A stretch of 64,000 nt of DNA from Ostrinia nubilalis (taxonomy: Eukaryota; Arthropoda; Insecta; Lepidoptera; Crambidae), in assembly GCF_963855985.1 (NCBI RefSeq), contig NW_026973572.1, positions 1 to 64,000 of the forward strand, given 5' to 3'. Below are positions 21,647 through 34,400 of the stretch, piece after piece. The position numbers and the translations under genes are program-made. The first letter of the stretch is position 1. Each line of letters opens with the position of its first letter. The notes under the pieces are model-generated. The model was given only the letters and a program-made list of their open reading frames with translations, did not search any database and was not told the DNA's origin.

Positions 21647-22949
21647 TGTGACGCGCCCCGCGACGCATCGATAGCCTTAGCACCCAGCGCGGAGATTTTG
21701 ACAACCCTACGGCTGCGCGGCCGCACGCCGCCGCACGGACCGAGCTAATATAAGAGACGGCGGCGACCGCGGGCGCCTAGCCCCCTATCCGTCCCCCGGA
21801 CACGGCCTGAGCCGAGGTCCGAGCCTACCGTGGCGCCCTCAGGCCGCGTCCGTAGTCCCCTCGATCGGGCCCACTAGAGTGAGCCCGCCGTAGGCTGGAC
21901 TTGGGTCCAACACCGCGGTGGGCAACCCTCTAGTTGGGTTCGCCACTGATCGGGCGCCTTATGCGCTCGATACGGCCCGATCGCGAACGTCGGTCTGCGA
22001 CCGACGCGGACGAGCCTGGGCTTCGCTACGCGAAGCCCACACTCGGCCTCGTCGGCACGCGCACCGACGATCGCCAAACGGCTAGAGTACCTTCTGTACT
22101 CGCCACTCTGCCCGGTGAAGCTGGAAAAGCTCCTCAAGCTACCAGCGCGCGTCCCTTCAAAAAAAAAAAAAAAAAGGGCGCCTAGCATTCGCTCGGGAGC
22201 CATTGCAACAGCCAGACGTTCGCGCGCGCGTCTATCGTTCCCTCGGCTGCATTGCACAGAGTCCCTAGCGAATAGCTATCCAGATTGTTCCCACTAACCT
22301 TGACTGTTCGACTCTGGCTTGATTCGATACCTCGATAACTCGGTCGGTGATCTAATTGTCGATTCGAGACGTTCTATCGTTGATAGCCTACCGGTTCTCG
22401 TCCTTACCGAGTAGTGCATGCGATACTCATTCCCGACCTGCGGTAGCAATCCTGCTGCCACCCTTCCTGAACTTCACACCCCCTCGCCACGTAGGTCCAA
22501 CGCCTTTCCCCTGTGGTCGCGCTCACCTGAGGGCTTCGGCCTCTGGCTCGAGCTAATCGGATCACATCCTACCCCCCTAGTTATAAGTATCCAGACTAAC
22601 ACTCGCTAAACCTCGCACAGGGCGCCGCCCCTCTCGCGGATACGTAAACTAGTCTCGGGACGCGAACCGGGCGCGTCGCTATCCCTCTTGTCATAGTAGA
22701 TTTGCAATTGTGGAATAACTTGCTCATTATTTAAATAATAGTAATTTAGAATCAGTGAAACTAGAATAAGTAAACTATTGTGGAACCTGAATTATAAAGT
22801 GCCATTGTGTTATTGATTGTGCGTTTCCTTGGTCGAATACCCCTGTAGGCATCCTGGATAGGTACACATCCCTCATCGCAGAAGGCGAACTGGGACTTAG
22901 TACTAAACAGCGGGGTGTCAGACTGAGCTAGCTAAGACGCCCCGTTGCA
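21647..22949 (+). repeat. Gypsy LTR 2, shared by units 1 and 2
   Basis: The LTR acts as the 3' LTR of unit 1 and the 5' LTR of unit 2. It has a private variant (GCATCGATAGCC) and an A17 run. The G in CTATTGTGG downstream is shared with units 1 and 4. Confidence 0.87.
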
Positions 22950-23058
22950 ATGGCGCCCAACTAAATAACCCACGGAACCTACAGGGACCACCAGATCGCT
23001 AGACACAAGCGAAAGACCAAAAGGAAAGCAAAACTTCGCACCAAATTGATAATCACAC

Positions 23059-24690
23059 ATGTCAGAACCGACATCTTGGATATACAAACTCAAGAAGACA
23101 GAACTTGAGAACGAGTGCAAAAGAAGAAACATAAAAACGGAGAACAGAACCGTACAAGAACTGAGACAGAATCTCACAGAAGTACTCAGAACCAAGCAAT
23201 CCCGTCAACCAATCCAGTCCGCCAGTAAATCCGCCGAAGACAGTGAGTCAGAAACCGATTTCGAAGACACAGAGATGCACCAAGAACCAAACATGTCGTA
23301 CACCATAGATCAGACTGAAAGCATAACGGCAAGATGGAACATAAGTTTTGACACATGCAACGACCCAGTGGAGTTTTTAGAGCAACTGGACGAACTAATG
23401 TCATCGGGCGAGGTCAAGCCAGATAAAGTGCTCAAAGTGCTACCCAGATTCCTGAAAGGTAAAGCTGTGCTGTGGTATAGAAATAATAAAAACTCGTTCA
23501 CTACATGGAACGAATTCATAGAACTCTTCACGTTGACATTTGTGAGCCGTGACAGTGACCTGTTAGCTAAAATAGTGAATTATAGGCAACATCACCGCCA
23601 AAAATTCACAGACTACCTCATTGAAATACAAACACTCATGCGCAGATACGCAAAAATGTCAAAAGAGGAAGAAATAACTAGAATCTACGAAAACATGAAC
23701 GCAAAATACAAGTACTATATCAAGAAATCAGAAGCAGACTCGGTAAGCAAATTAATACAACTGGCAAACGACTATGAAAATGTCACAGCAGAACGTCAAA
23801 CTAGCTTCACAGAACGAGAACCACGAAATAACTACCACGAAACAAGCACAAATCAAGGACACAAGGAGACGGCATCATACATACACAATTACAACACAAA
23901 TACTTGCTGCTGGAGCTGTGGAAAACACGGGCATTCCATGAAAGATTGCAGAAGTAAGAAAGTACTATTTTGTAACGGTTGTGGCAAGATCGGCAAAATG
24001 AGTAAACAGTGTTGTAAGAAAACAAGTGAGTACACACAGTCCATGACAATAAACACAAGTCCGCAAATTAAAGATAACCGTCCCTTCGTAGATGTATCGA
24101 TACTAGGCGAAAAATATCAAGCACTCGTAGACACCGGCGCCACAAGATCATACATCAACGACCAAGTGTACAAGAAATTCGTAAAAAGAAACCTGAAACC
24201 GAAAACAGTAAGCATAACAGCTAGCATGACAGATGGGAATACAACTCGAATAAAAGAAGAACTAGACTTGCAAATAAATATAAAGGGAAAAACAATCGAC
24301 CACCAAGTGTTATATCATCCACAAATCACAAGTATACTGATCGGCATGGACATATTGAATAAAATAGGAGCCAAAATAGAATGGCCTAAAGATAGTATCA
24401 AACAAGCGGAACAAGTGGGAACAACGTCAAGAAAAACTACAGAAGTCAACATCGTACCTACATACGAAATGGCCGAAACACCGACAAGTAAGAAAAAACA
24501 CAAGATCAAACTCGCACACGAAAAACCAATCAAGAAAAAAGACTATTCACAGAACCCTAAAAGTCAAGAAGTAATAAATAAACACGTAACACGCTTAAAA
24601 CAAGAAACAAAAGAAGACTGGATCCAAAAGAAAATTCAAGAAATACAAAAAACCGGAAATAAGGACTATAAAATATCAAACTGCAAATAA
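23059..24690 (+). CDS. Gypsy Gag-protease polyprotein, unit 2
   Basis: The protein matches unit 1 except for Phe and Thr in the Q-K-x-T-D-Y-L-I-E-I-Q-x-L-M stretch. Domains and the D-T-G-A protease site are unchanged. It ends at the same TAA before the integrase remnant. Confidence 0.88.
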   Translation: MSEPTSWIYKLKKTELENECKRRNIKTENRTVQELRQNLTEVLRTKQSRQPIQSASKSAEDSESETDFEDTEMHQEPNMSYTIDQTESITARWNISFDTCNDPVEFLEQLDELMSSGEVKPDKVLKVLPRFLKGKAVLWYRNNKNSFTTWNEFIELFTLTFVSRDSDLLAKIVNYRQHHRQKFTDYLIEIQTLMRRYAKMSKEEEITRIYENMNAKYKYYIKKSEADSVSKLIQLANDYENVTAERQTSFTEREPRNNYHETSTNQGHKETASYIHNYNTNTCCWSCGKHGHSMKDCRSKKVLFCNGCGKIGKMSKQCCKKTSEYTQSMTINTSPQIKDNRPFVDVSILGEKYQALVDTGATRSYINDQVYKKFVKRNLKPKTVSITASMTDGNTTRIKEELDLQINIKGKTIDHQVLYHPQITSILIGMDILNKIGAKIEWPKDSIKQAEQVGTTSRKTTEVNIVPTYEMAETPTSKKKHKIKLAHEKPIKKKDYSQNPKSQEVINKHVTRLKQETKEDWIQKKIQEIQKTGNKDYKISNCK

Positions 24691-25188
24691 TACAAGAAAA
24701 TAATAAACCACGCATACGGACCAAGAACAGAAACATCAACAGACTGGAAATTATGCATAAACAACAATGAAAAAGACCAGATTCTAAAAGAAAACCACGA
24801 TACACCAACCGCAGGCCATCTAGGAACAGCGAAAACACTGAACAAAATATCACAGAGATATTATTGGCCCGGTATGTACAGAGATGTGTCAACGTACGTC
24901 AAGAACTGCAAAACCTGTCAAGTCAACAACGCACGCAAACCCTGGAGCGTGGCATCTACAGACCCAAGTAAACCACTACCCAGATCATCAAACCGGTCCA
25001 CAGACTGGACTGAAATCCTCGATGTCGACACCGTCGACCACCCACAAGACCTGGACTGGAGCGAGTCCGGCCCTGGAGAGGAGCCGACCCGAGCTGAGGA
25101 CCAGACCAAGAGGCGGCCGGGGAGAAAGAAGAGGCGCGGCCAAATCCAAAACCAGCTGAACAAGGCCAGTAACGTTAATTACTCGTAG
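24691..25188 (+). pseudogene. Integrase zinc-finger remnant, unit 2
   Basis: It lies in frame after the gag-protease TAA and matches unit 1 over its whole length (H-H-C-C finger, basic tail). Confidence 0.8.
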
Positions 25189-26659
25189 CTTAACTTTATA
25201 CCTAAGTTAGGTTTCTAATAGATAGATACAAAATAAATAGTAATTGTCTAGTCAGTTCTCGTTAAAGTAAATTCATCAATATTAAAAACAAGTCAATAAT
25301 GTAAAAGTATTAATTAACATTACATAGTAATCCTGTATAATCTAGATCATTCAGTTCTTGAATTTAATCTTGTTAAATATCATATATCAATAACCTATAA
25401 ATATTAAATAACATTACATAGTAGCCCTGTATAATTTAAATCGTTCAATTGTTCTATTTAATCTCATTAAATAACTATTGACGCAAATCACATTGTTATT
25501 TACTCGTAACTCGCAACCTAAACTCACATAAATAACAAACCAGTTTGTTACGCGCCAATAGTACTACCAGTTTCTCGATAACTTTTAAATAGTAAACAAA
25601 CACTGTAAGAACGATTCACCGAGCGAACTCATTTGCATATTATCAGTGAAACGCATTTTTTCTATACGCCACGGGCGATCAACAGCACTCGCTTACTAGA
25701 TGACTCATAACTAGATTTTACCTGCCTAATGTTTGCGCGCCGCGCCAGGCTGCATTCCATTTACGTTAAGATATAATATTATTGTAATTAAAACTTAACC
25801 CCTTAACTGCCATTGTCTTGTATAACTTTTAATAATTATAGAAATTATTAACATTAACCAGATGCCTATTCTGAGTATGGTAATTTAAATAATTAAACTA
25901 GTAAACTAGAAATAATAATAACAAGTGCAATGCATTCTATTATTGTATTAAATAAATATTTTAAGTAATAATTGAATACTCGTAATAACAAAGTAAACAA
26001 TAGACTCGTTTAATTAGTTCATTGGTTAATTGTAAACAAAAGGTCAAAGGTATCTTAATAACATTGTTTCAAAACTAAGTTAATTAAAATTAGCGTTTAA
26101 TTTTTTTTTTTTTTTAATTTATTTAACAACTTAAAGACAGTTACATTGAGACAATTACATTTAGATAGCTTTAAAAACCACTAGGGTTTGATGTAAAGCT
26201 AACGAGTTTGCAGTGGGTACATTCACAATTTCACATACAATTACATAATACAGCATTACATACAATTACATAATTAGTTCATTGTAAGCAAAATAAAATT
26301 AAAGGTATCTTAATAACATTGTTTCAAAACTAAGTTAGCTAAAATTAGCGTTTAATTAGTTCATTGTAAGCAAAAAAAAAAAAAATAATTAAGGGTATCT
26401 TAATAACATTGTTTCAAGACCAAGTTAGCTAATATTGTTATAAGTAAATAATTAATGTCCCGTCATGTTTTAAATAAAGAGTTATTATTGGGCTAATGAT
26501 CAAGCACAAGTTCAGTCATGTTTTATATTTTAATTTATACTCGTTATGAAATTGCCCAAAAATAACTTATTATTGACACGAATTTTAGTTGTTCTTAAAG
26601 AACCTTTATGTACCAGACTTATGATTTTTCCAGGTAAAAATCTCCAAAACAAGGGAGGA
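25189..26659 (+). other. Gypsy unit 2 noncoding region (empty BEL-A site)
   Basis: Uninterrupted type B noncoding region. It shows the pre-insertion sequence AATTATAGAAATTATTAAC near 25834-25852, where units 1 and 3 carry BEL-A. It carries type B variants (AAAGTAAATTC, GTACTACCAG, AATTAAACTAG, GCAATGCATTC). Tandem repeats and the polypurine tract are as in unit 1. Confidence 0.75.
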
Positions 26660-27962
26660 TGTGACGCGCCCCGCGACGCATCGACAGCCTTAGCACCCAG
26701 CGCGGAGATTTTGACAACCCTACGGCTGCGCGGCCGCACGCCGCCGCACGGACCGAGCTAATATAAGAGACGGCGGCGACCGCGGGCGCCTAGCCCCCTA
26801 TCCGTCCCCCGGACACGGCCTGAGCCGAGGTCCGAGCCTACCGTGGCGCCCTCAGGCCGCGTCCGTAGTCCCCTCGATCGGGCCCACTAGAGTGAGCCCG
26901 CCGTAGGCTGGACTTGGGTCCAACACCGCGGTGGGCAACCCTCTAGTTGGGTTCGCCACTGATCGGGCGCCTTATGCGCTCGATACGGCCCGATCGCGAA
27001 CGTCGGTCTGCGACCGACGCGGACGAGCCTGGGCTTCGCTACGCGAAGCCCACACTCGGCCTCGTCGGCACGCGCACCGACGATCGCCAAACGGCTAGAG
27101 TACCTTCTGTACTCGCCACTCTGCCCGGTGAAGCTGGAAAAGCTCCTCAAGCTACCAGCGCGCGTCCCTTCAAAAAAAAAAAAAAAAAGGGCGCCTAGCA
27201 TTCGCTCGGGAGCCATTGCAACAGCCAGACGTTCGCGCGCGCGTCTATCGTTCCCTCGGCTGCATTGCACAGAGTCCCTAGCGAATAGCTATCCAGATTG
27301 TTCCCACTAACCTTGACTGTTCGACTCTGGCTTGATTCGATACCTCGATAACTCGGTCGGTGATCTAATTGTCGATTCGAGACGTTCTATCGTTGATAGC
27401 CTACCGGTTCTCGTCCTTACCGAGTAGTGCATGCGATACTCATTCCCGACCTGCGGTAGCAATCCTGCTGCCACCCTTCCTGAACTTCACACCCCCTCGC
27501 CACGTAGGTCCAACGCCTTTCCCCTGTGGTCGCGCTCACCTGAGGGCTTCGGCCTCTGGCTCGAGCTAATCGGATCACATCCTACCCCCCTAGTTATAAG
27601 TATCCAGACTAACACTCGCTAAACCTCGCACAGGGCGCCGCCCCTCTCGCGGATACGTAAACTAGTCTCGGGACGCGAACCGGGCGCGTCGCTATCCCTC
27701 TTGTCATAGTAGATTTGCAATTGTGGAATAACTTGCTCATTATTTAAATAATAGTAATTTAGAATCAGTGAAACTAGAATAAGTAAACTATTATGGAACC
27801 TGAATTATAAAGTGCCATTGTGTTATTGATTGTGCGTTTCCTTGGTCGAATACCCCTGTAGGCATCCTGGATAGGTACACATCCCTCATCGCAGAAGGCG
27901 AACTGGGACTTAGTACTAAACAGCGGGGTGTCAGACTGAGCTAGCTAAGACGCCCCGTTGCA
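26660..27962 (+). repeat. Gypsy LTR 3, shared by units 2 and 3
   Basis: A full LTR. The variant A in CTATTATGG near 27791 is shared only with LTR 5, the other LTR that follows a type B unit. Confidence 0.87.
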
Positions 27963-28071
27963 ATGGCGCCCAACTAAATAACCCACGGAACCTACAGGGA
28001 CCACCAGATCGCTAGACACAAGCGAAAGACCAAAAGGAAAGCAAAACTTCGCACCAAATTGATAATCACAC

Positions 28072-29703
28072 ATGTCAGAACCGACATCTTGGATATACAA
28101 ACTCAAGAAGACAGAACTTGAGAACGAGTGCAAAAGAAGAAACATAAAAACGGAGAACAGAACCGTACAAGAACTGAGACAGAATCTCACAGAAGTACTC
28201 AGAACCAAGCAATCCCGTCAACCAATCCAGTCCGCCAGTAAATCCGCCGAAGACAGTGAGTCAGAAACCGATTTCGAAGACACAGAGATGCACCAAGAAC
28301 CAAACATGTCGTACACCATAGATCAGACTGAAAGCATAACGGCAAGATGGAACATAAGTTTTGACACATGCAACGACCCAGTGGAGTTTTTAGAGCAACT
28401 GGACGAACTAATGTCATCGGGCGAGGTCAAGCCAGATAAAGTGCTCAAAGTGCTACCCAGATTCCTGAAAGGTAAAGCTGTGCTGTGGTATAGAAATAAT
28501 AAAAACTCGTTCACTACATGGAACGAATTCATAGAACTCTTCACGTTGACATTTGTGAGCCGTGACAGTGACCTGTTAGCTAAAATAGTGAATTATAGGC
28601 AACATCACCGCCAAAAATTCACAGACTACCTCATTGAAATACAAACACTCATGCGCAGATACGCAAAAATGTCAAAAGAGGAAGAAATAACTAGAATCTA
28701 CGAAAACATGAACGCAAAATACAAGTACTATATCAAGAAATCAGAAGCAGACTCGGTAAGCAAATTAATACAACTGGCAAACGACTATGAAAATGTCACA
28801 GCAGAACGTCAAACTAGCTTCACAGAACGAGAACCACGAAATAACTACCACGAAACAAGCACAAATCAAGGACACAAGGAGACGGCATCATACATACACA
28901 ATTACAACACAAATACTTGCTGCTGGAGCTGTGGAAAACACGGGCATTCCATGAAAGATTGCAGAAGTAAGAAAGTACTATTTTGTAACGGTTGTGGCAA
29001 GATCGGCAAAATGAGTAAACAGTGTTGTAAGAAAACAAGTGAGTACACACAGTCCATGACAATAAACACAAGTCCGCAAATTAAAGATAACCGTCCCTTC
29101 GTAGATGTATCGATACTAGGCGAAAAATATCAAGCACTCGTAGACACCGGCGCCACAAGATCATACATCAACGACCAAGTGTACAAGAAATTCGTAAAAA
29201 GAAACCTGAAACCGAAAACAGTAAGCATAACAGCTAGCATGACAGATGGGAATACAACTCGAATAAAAGAAGAACTAGACTTGCAAATAAATATAAAGGG
29301 AAAAACAATCGACCACCAAGTGTTATATCATCCACAAATCACAAGTATACTGATCGGCATGGACATATTGAATAAAATAGGAGCCAAAATAGAATGGCCT
29401 AAAGATAGTATCAAACAAGCGGAACAAGTGGGAACAACGTCAAGAAAAACTACAGAAGTCAACATCGTACCTACATACGAAATGGCCGAAACACCGACAA
29501 GTAAGAAAAAACACAAGATCAAACTCGCACACGAAAAACCAATCAAGAAAAAAGACTATTCACAGAACCCTAAAAGTCAAGAAGTAATAAATAAACACGT
29601 AACACGCTTAAAACAAGAAACAAAAGAAGACTGGATCCAAAAGAAAATTCAAGAAATACAAAAAACCGGAAATAAGGACTATAAAATATCAAACTGCAAA
29701 TAA
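28072..29703 (+). CDS. Gypsy Gag-protease polyprotein, unit 3
   Basis: I see no residue difference from unit 2. The 543-residue length, two zinc knuckles, D-T-G-A protease site and TAA are all preserved. Confidence 0.88.
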   Translation: MSEPTSWIYKLKKTELENECKRRNIKTENRTVQELRQNLTEVLRTKQSRQPIQSASKSAEDSESETDFEDTEMHQEPNMSYTIDQTESITARWNISFDTCNDPVEFLEQLDELMSSGEVKPDKVLKVLPRFLKGKAVLWYRNNKNSFTTWNEFIELFTLTFVSRDSDLLAKIVNYRQHHRQKFTDYLIEIQTLMRRYAKMSKEEEITRIYENMNAKYKYYIKKSEADSVSKLIQLANDYENVTAERQTSFTEREPRNNYHETSTNQGHKETASYIHNYNTNTCCWSCGKHGHSMKDCRSKKVLFCNGCGKIGKMSKQCCKKTSEYTQSMTINTSPQIKDNRPFVDVSILGEKYQALVDTGATRSYINDQVYKKFVKRNLKPKTVSITASMTDGNTTRIKEELDLQINIKGKTIDHQVLYHPQITSILIGMDILNKIGAKIEWPKDSIKQAEQVGTTSRKTTEVNIVPTYEMAETPTSKKKHKIKLAHEKPIKKKDYSQNPKSQEVINKHVTRLKQETKEDWIQKKIQEIQKTGNKDYKISNCK

Positions 29704-30201
29704 TACAAGAAAATAATAAACCACGCATACGGACCAAGAACAGAAACATCAACAGACTGGAAATTATGCATAAACAACAATGAAAAAGACCAGATTCTAA
29801 AAGAAAACCACGATACACCAACCGCAGGCCATCTAGGAACAGCGAAAACACTGAACAAAATATCACAGAGATATTATTGGCCCGGTATGTACAGAGATGT
29901 GTCAACGTACGTCAAGAACTGCAAAACCTGTCAAGTCAACAACGCACGCAAACCCTGGAGCGTGGCATCTACAGACCCAAGTAAACCACTACCCAGATCA
30001 TCAAACCGGTCCACAGACTGGACTGAAATCCTCGATGTCGACACCGTCGACCACCCACAAGACCTGGACTGGAGCGAGTCCGGCCCTGGAGAGGAGCCGA
30101 CCCGAGCTGAGGACCAGACCAAGAGGCGGCCGGGGAGAAAGAAGAGGCGCGGCCAAATCCAAAACCAGCTGAACAAGGCCAGTAACGTTAATTACTCGTA
30201 G
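29704..30201 (+). pseudogene. Integrase zinc-finger remnant, unit 3
   Basis: Same as in units 1 and 2. It is followed by type A noncoding sequence (30202-30854) up to the BEL-A insertion. Confidence 0.8.
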
Positions 30202-30854
30202 CTTAACTTTATACCTAAGTTAGGTTTCTAATAGATAGATACAAAATAAATAGTAATTGTCTAGTCAGTTCTCGTTAAAGTGAATTCATCAATATTAAAA
30301 ACAAGTCAATAATGTAAAAGTATTAATTAACATTACATAGTAATCCTGTATAATCTAGATCATTCAGTTCTTGAATTTAATCTTGTTAAATATCATATAT
30401 CAATAACCTATAAATATTAAATAACATTACATAGTAGCCCTGTATAATTTAAATCGTTCAATTGTTCTATTTAATCTCATTAAATAACTATTGACGCAAA
30501 TCACATTGTTATTTACTCGTAACTCGCAACCTAAACTCACATAAATAACAAACCAGTTTGTTACGCGCCAATAGTACTATCAGTTTCTCGATAACTTTTA
30601 AATAGTAAACAAACACTGTAAGAACGATTCACCGAGCGAACTCATTTGCATATTATCAGTGAAACGCATTTTTTCTATACGCCACGGGCGATCAACAGCA
30701 CTCGCTTACTAGATGACTCATAACTAGATTTTACCTGCCTAATGTTTGCGCGCCGCGCCAGGCTGCATTCCATTTACGTTAAGATATAATATTATTGTAA
30801 TTAAAACTTAACCCCTTAACTGCCATTGTCTTGTATAACTTTTAATAATTATAG
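30202..30854 (+). other. Gypsy unit 3 noncoding region before the BEL-A insertion
   Basis: It carries the same type A variants as unit 1 (AAAGTGAATTC near 30285, GTACTATCAG near 30575), so it descends from the same BEL-A-bearing ancestor. The last five bases, TATAG, are the target duplication. Confidence 0.65.
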
Positions 30855-31119
30855 TGTTAGCGCCATCTATGGGCGCAAGAAAACAACTCATGACGTCAAA
30901 GGCGCGGAACCAGAGTGAAGATCGCAGCTAACTTCGCGCCGCGCCGGCCCTCCTGTCAACTTAAATCGAACGTTTCTAACACTCGACAATTTGATCTCGT
31001 TGCATACAGTCTGTAAACCTATCACTTTAAATAAACGTTAAAACCGTAATTTCAATAATAATTAGTCATTGAAGAGACCCTTATTCCAACATTATATTCG
31101 AAAGTCTGAGCTCGAAACA
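30855..31119 (+). repeat. BEL-A copy 2 5' LTR
   Basis: 265 bp, identical to the copy 1 5' LTR. The tRNA-Tyr PBS follows at 31120-31137. Confidence 0.92.
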
Positions 31120-31450
31120 TGGTCCTTCGAGCCGGATGACATGTTCCTTCGCACCAGCTGACGGGATTCAAGATACCACAGAAGTCGATACCTGTTGCGT
31201 GTCAAGAGAGAAACCCTGTGAAAGAAGCAGCTCTGGAATAACGGTCAGGTTAAACCACTCCTTTCCCTTCCTATTTTAATCGATTTGTGCTAATATTGTG
31301 TCGTGTTTGCGGATTTCAGTCGATATTTCAACCGTTACAACTACCTACCTACGTTGTCGCGTTGGTGGGTGCCGGGTCTGCCTATTGCAACGAGCGTCGG
31401 GGTGATCTATACGATTGTAAGTACCTTTTGTTTCCTAAATTCTTCTCAAA

Positions 31451-34400
31451 ATGAGCGAGGATAGCGATAGATCAAAGCTGAATGTACCAAAGTCAAGAGA
31501 GGGTAGTCATTCGCCTTCTAGAGAACTAAAATTAACCGTTTCAGACCTCAAAAAACAAAGAGGAATTCTGAAAGGTCGTGTAACTTCTTTTGAAAACTAT
31601 ATTTTAAAATTTCAGAATTTGGTTATTACAAAATGTCAAGCAGTTGAACTAAATTTAAGAATTTTGAAGTTGGAATCAGTTATTGATGAGTTTTACAAAA
31701 TTCAAGATAAAATCGAACAGTTTTGTGATGATAATGATCTTTCAATAAATATTGAGTATCGCGAAAGCTTCGAAGAACAATATTTTCGAAGTGTTTCTGT
31801 CGCTAAAGTAATTATAGAAGACCAAAGTAATAACCAAAATTCGGTAAATACGCAGGTTTCAAGTGACAAAGATGCATCGTTACAAATTAAATTACCTGAC
31901 ATCAAATTACCCTCTTTTAGTGGTTCGTATGATGACTGGCTCGAATTCAAAAATTCGTATTTAACGATGATACACGTACGGGCAGATTTAAATGCGATTC
32001 ATAAATTTCACTGCTTGCGGTCATCACTTAGCGGTGGTGCTTTACAGGTTATAAGTGCGTTAGAGTTCACAGCAGAAAATTATACCCACGCATGGGAATT
32101 GTTACACAATAGATTTCAAAATGATCGACTTTTGGTGCACAACCATGTCAAAGCCTTATTTTCTATACCTAATATAAATAAGGAATCTCCTTTGCTCATT
32201 ACAAAACTCATAGATTCTATTTTGCGAAATTTACGTTCATTGAAATCGTTGGGCGAGCCCACAGAATCATGGGATACACTAATTATATACTTAATTGTCT
32301 GCAAACTTGATTCTTCGACCGAACGCGAATGGGAAACTTATAAGGGAACGCTTATTTCTGGTTTTCAAGGCCAAGAAATTAAACGTAAATTAATATTAAA
32401 CGACTTGTTAACATTCCTGAGAAATAGAGCTGATTTGTTAGAAATGGTGAACGTCAGTAGTAACGCAAATAGTGCTCATAGTTTTCACAAGCCCCCTAAT
32501 TCTCATTACAATAAATATCACAGTAAACAATTTCATGATTCGAAACCGCAGGTAGCACAAATACACACTCAGAGTTATGTAGCTACAAATAACGGGAAAA
32601 CGACCAAACGTAACCGTTGTTGTGAGATGTGTCGCGGAAATCATGCTTTATATATGTGTAGTATGTTTTTGAATTTATCAATCGAGGATAGGTACAAATT
32701 AGTAAATGAAAAGAAACTTTGCCATAATTGTCTGCGCGGTGGCCATTCTATAACTAACTGTTATTTCGGGCCGTGCCAACAGTGTAAATGTAAACACAAT
32801 AGCTTGTTACATAAAGAATTAAAAGAAAATACAATGTGCAATGTTAACTCTGAGTCAAGCACATCTCAAATAAAGTCGACCGTAATGCATTCATCGTTAG
32901 GTTCGCATTGCCACGATAATTTAAACACCGCTCAGCTGACTACACAAACAAAACAAGTTTTGTTACCTACCGCGCTAGTTGAAGTGATCGACGAAAACAA
33001 TATGCGACACACAGCCCGCGCGCTTTTAGATAGCGGTAGTCAGCATTGTTTTGTATCAGAAGCGTTTTGTAAACGAATAAATTACACGAATTATATACAG
33101 TCCATTGTTCAAATTTCTGGAGTGGGACAGTCGGTCACACAATCCAATAAATTATGCGATTTAAATATACGATCAAAATTAAACGATTTTTATACGCTTA
33201 TTCGGTGTTATGTTTTGCCATGTAATATAACATCATTCTTGCCAACAATGAATATTAACGTAGAATCAATACGAATACCTGAAAATATTCAACTTGCAGA
33301 TCCTACTCACAATATACCCTCTGAAGTTGATTTATTGATTGGAGTGGATGTTTTTTGGGATCTTTTAAACGAAAATAAAATACGATTAGCATCAGGATTA
33401 TATTTACAAGATTCAAAATTAGGTTGGGTCATTTCAGGACCTATTTATACGAATAAATTGCAATCGAAAAATAATACCGTCCGATGTAACTTTATTCAAA
33501 ATGTCGGCATAGATTTACAATTAAAAAAGTTTTGGGAATTAGAAGAGTTATCAAAAAAACACACTCTTACTAATTCCGAACGTGAATGCGAAGAAATATT
33601 TATAAATACAACTAAACGTGAATTAGACGGCAGATTTTCAGTACGTATTCCACTGAAAGATTCAGCCGATTCTTTAGGTGACTCCTATACGACAGCTTAT
33701 AAACGATTTATTGCATTAGAACGAAAATTAAAAACAAAGTTGTGGCTGTGTAAACTCGATTGGGACGATCCCGTTCCAAACGATGTCTCAATTAAGTTCA
33801 CAAATTTTGTTGATTCAATTAAAAAATACTTATACGAAATAAAAATTACACGATTCATAAGGAGTATTCAGACTAAACGTTTAGAATTACATATTTTCTC
33901 AGACGCGTCACAGGAAGCTTATGGCGCTTGTGCTTATGTACGATTAATACTGAATGATAACACTACACGAATGAATTTACTATGTGCAAAAAGTAAAGTA
34001 GCGCCGCTTAAAACTATCAGCATTCCTAAATTGGAGTTGTGTGGTTCGTTGATAGGTGCACGCTTATATAAAAATATTATCGATTCTCTAAGCTTAACAT
34101 TCGATTCTGTTCATTTCTGGACAGATTCGACCATCGTCATTGGTTGGTTAAGTATGTCACAGCATTTACTTAAAACATTTGTCCAAAATCGAGTCACAGA
34201 AATTAATGAACTAACAAATGATACATTGTGGTTTCATGTTGAAAGCCAAAATAACCCAGCTGACTTAGTGTCAAGGGGTTTAAACGCTGTCGAACTCAAA
34301 AATAATAATTTATGGTGGCATGGTCCCAGTTACTTGCATTGTTCTGAGTGGTCACCTAGCAAACAACCAATGACATATTGTAAAGACTTACCTGAAACAA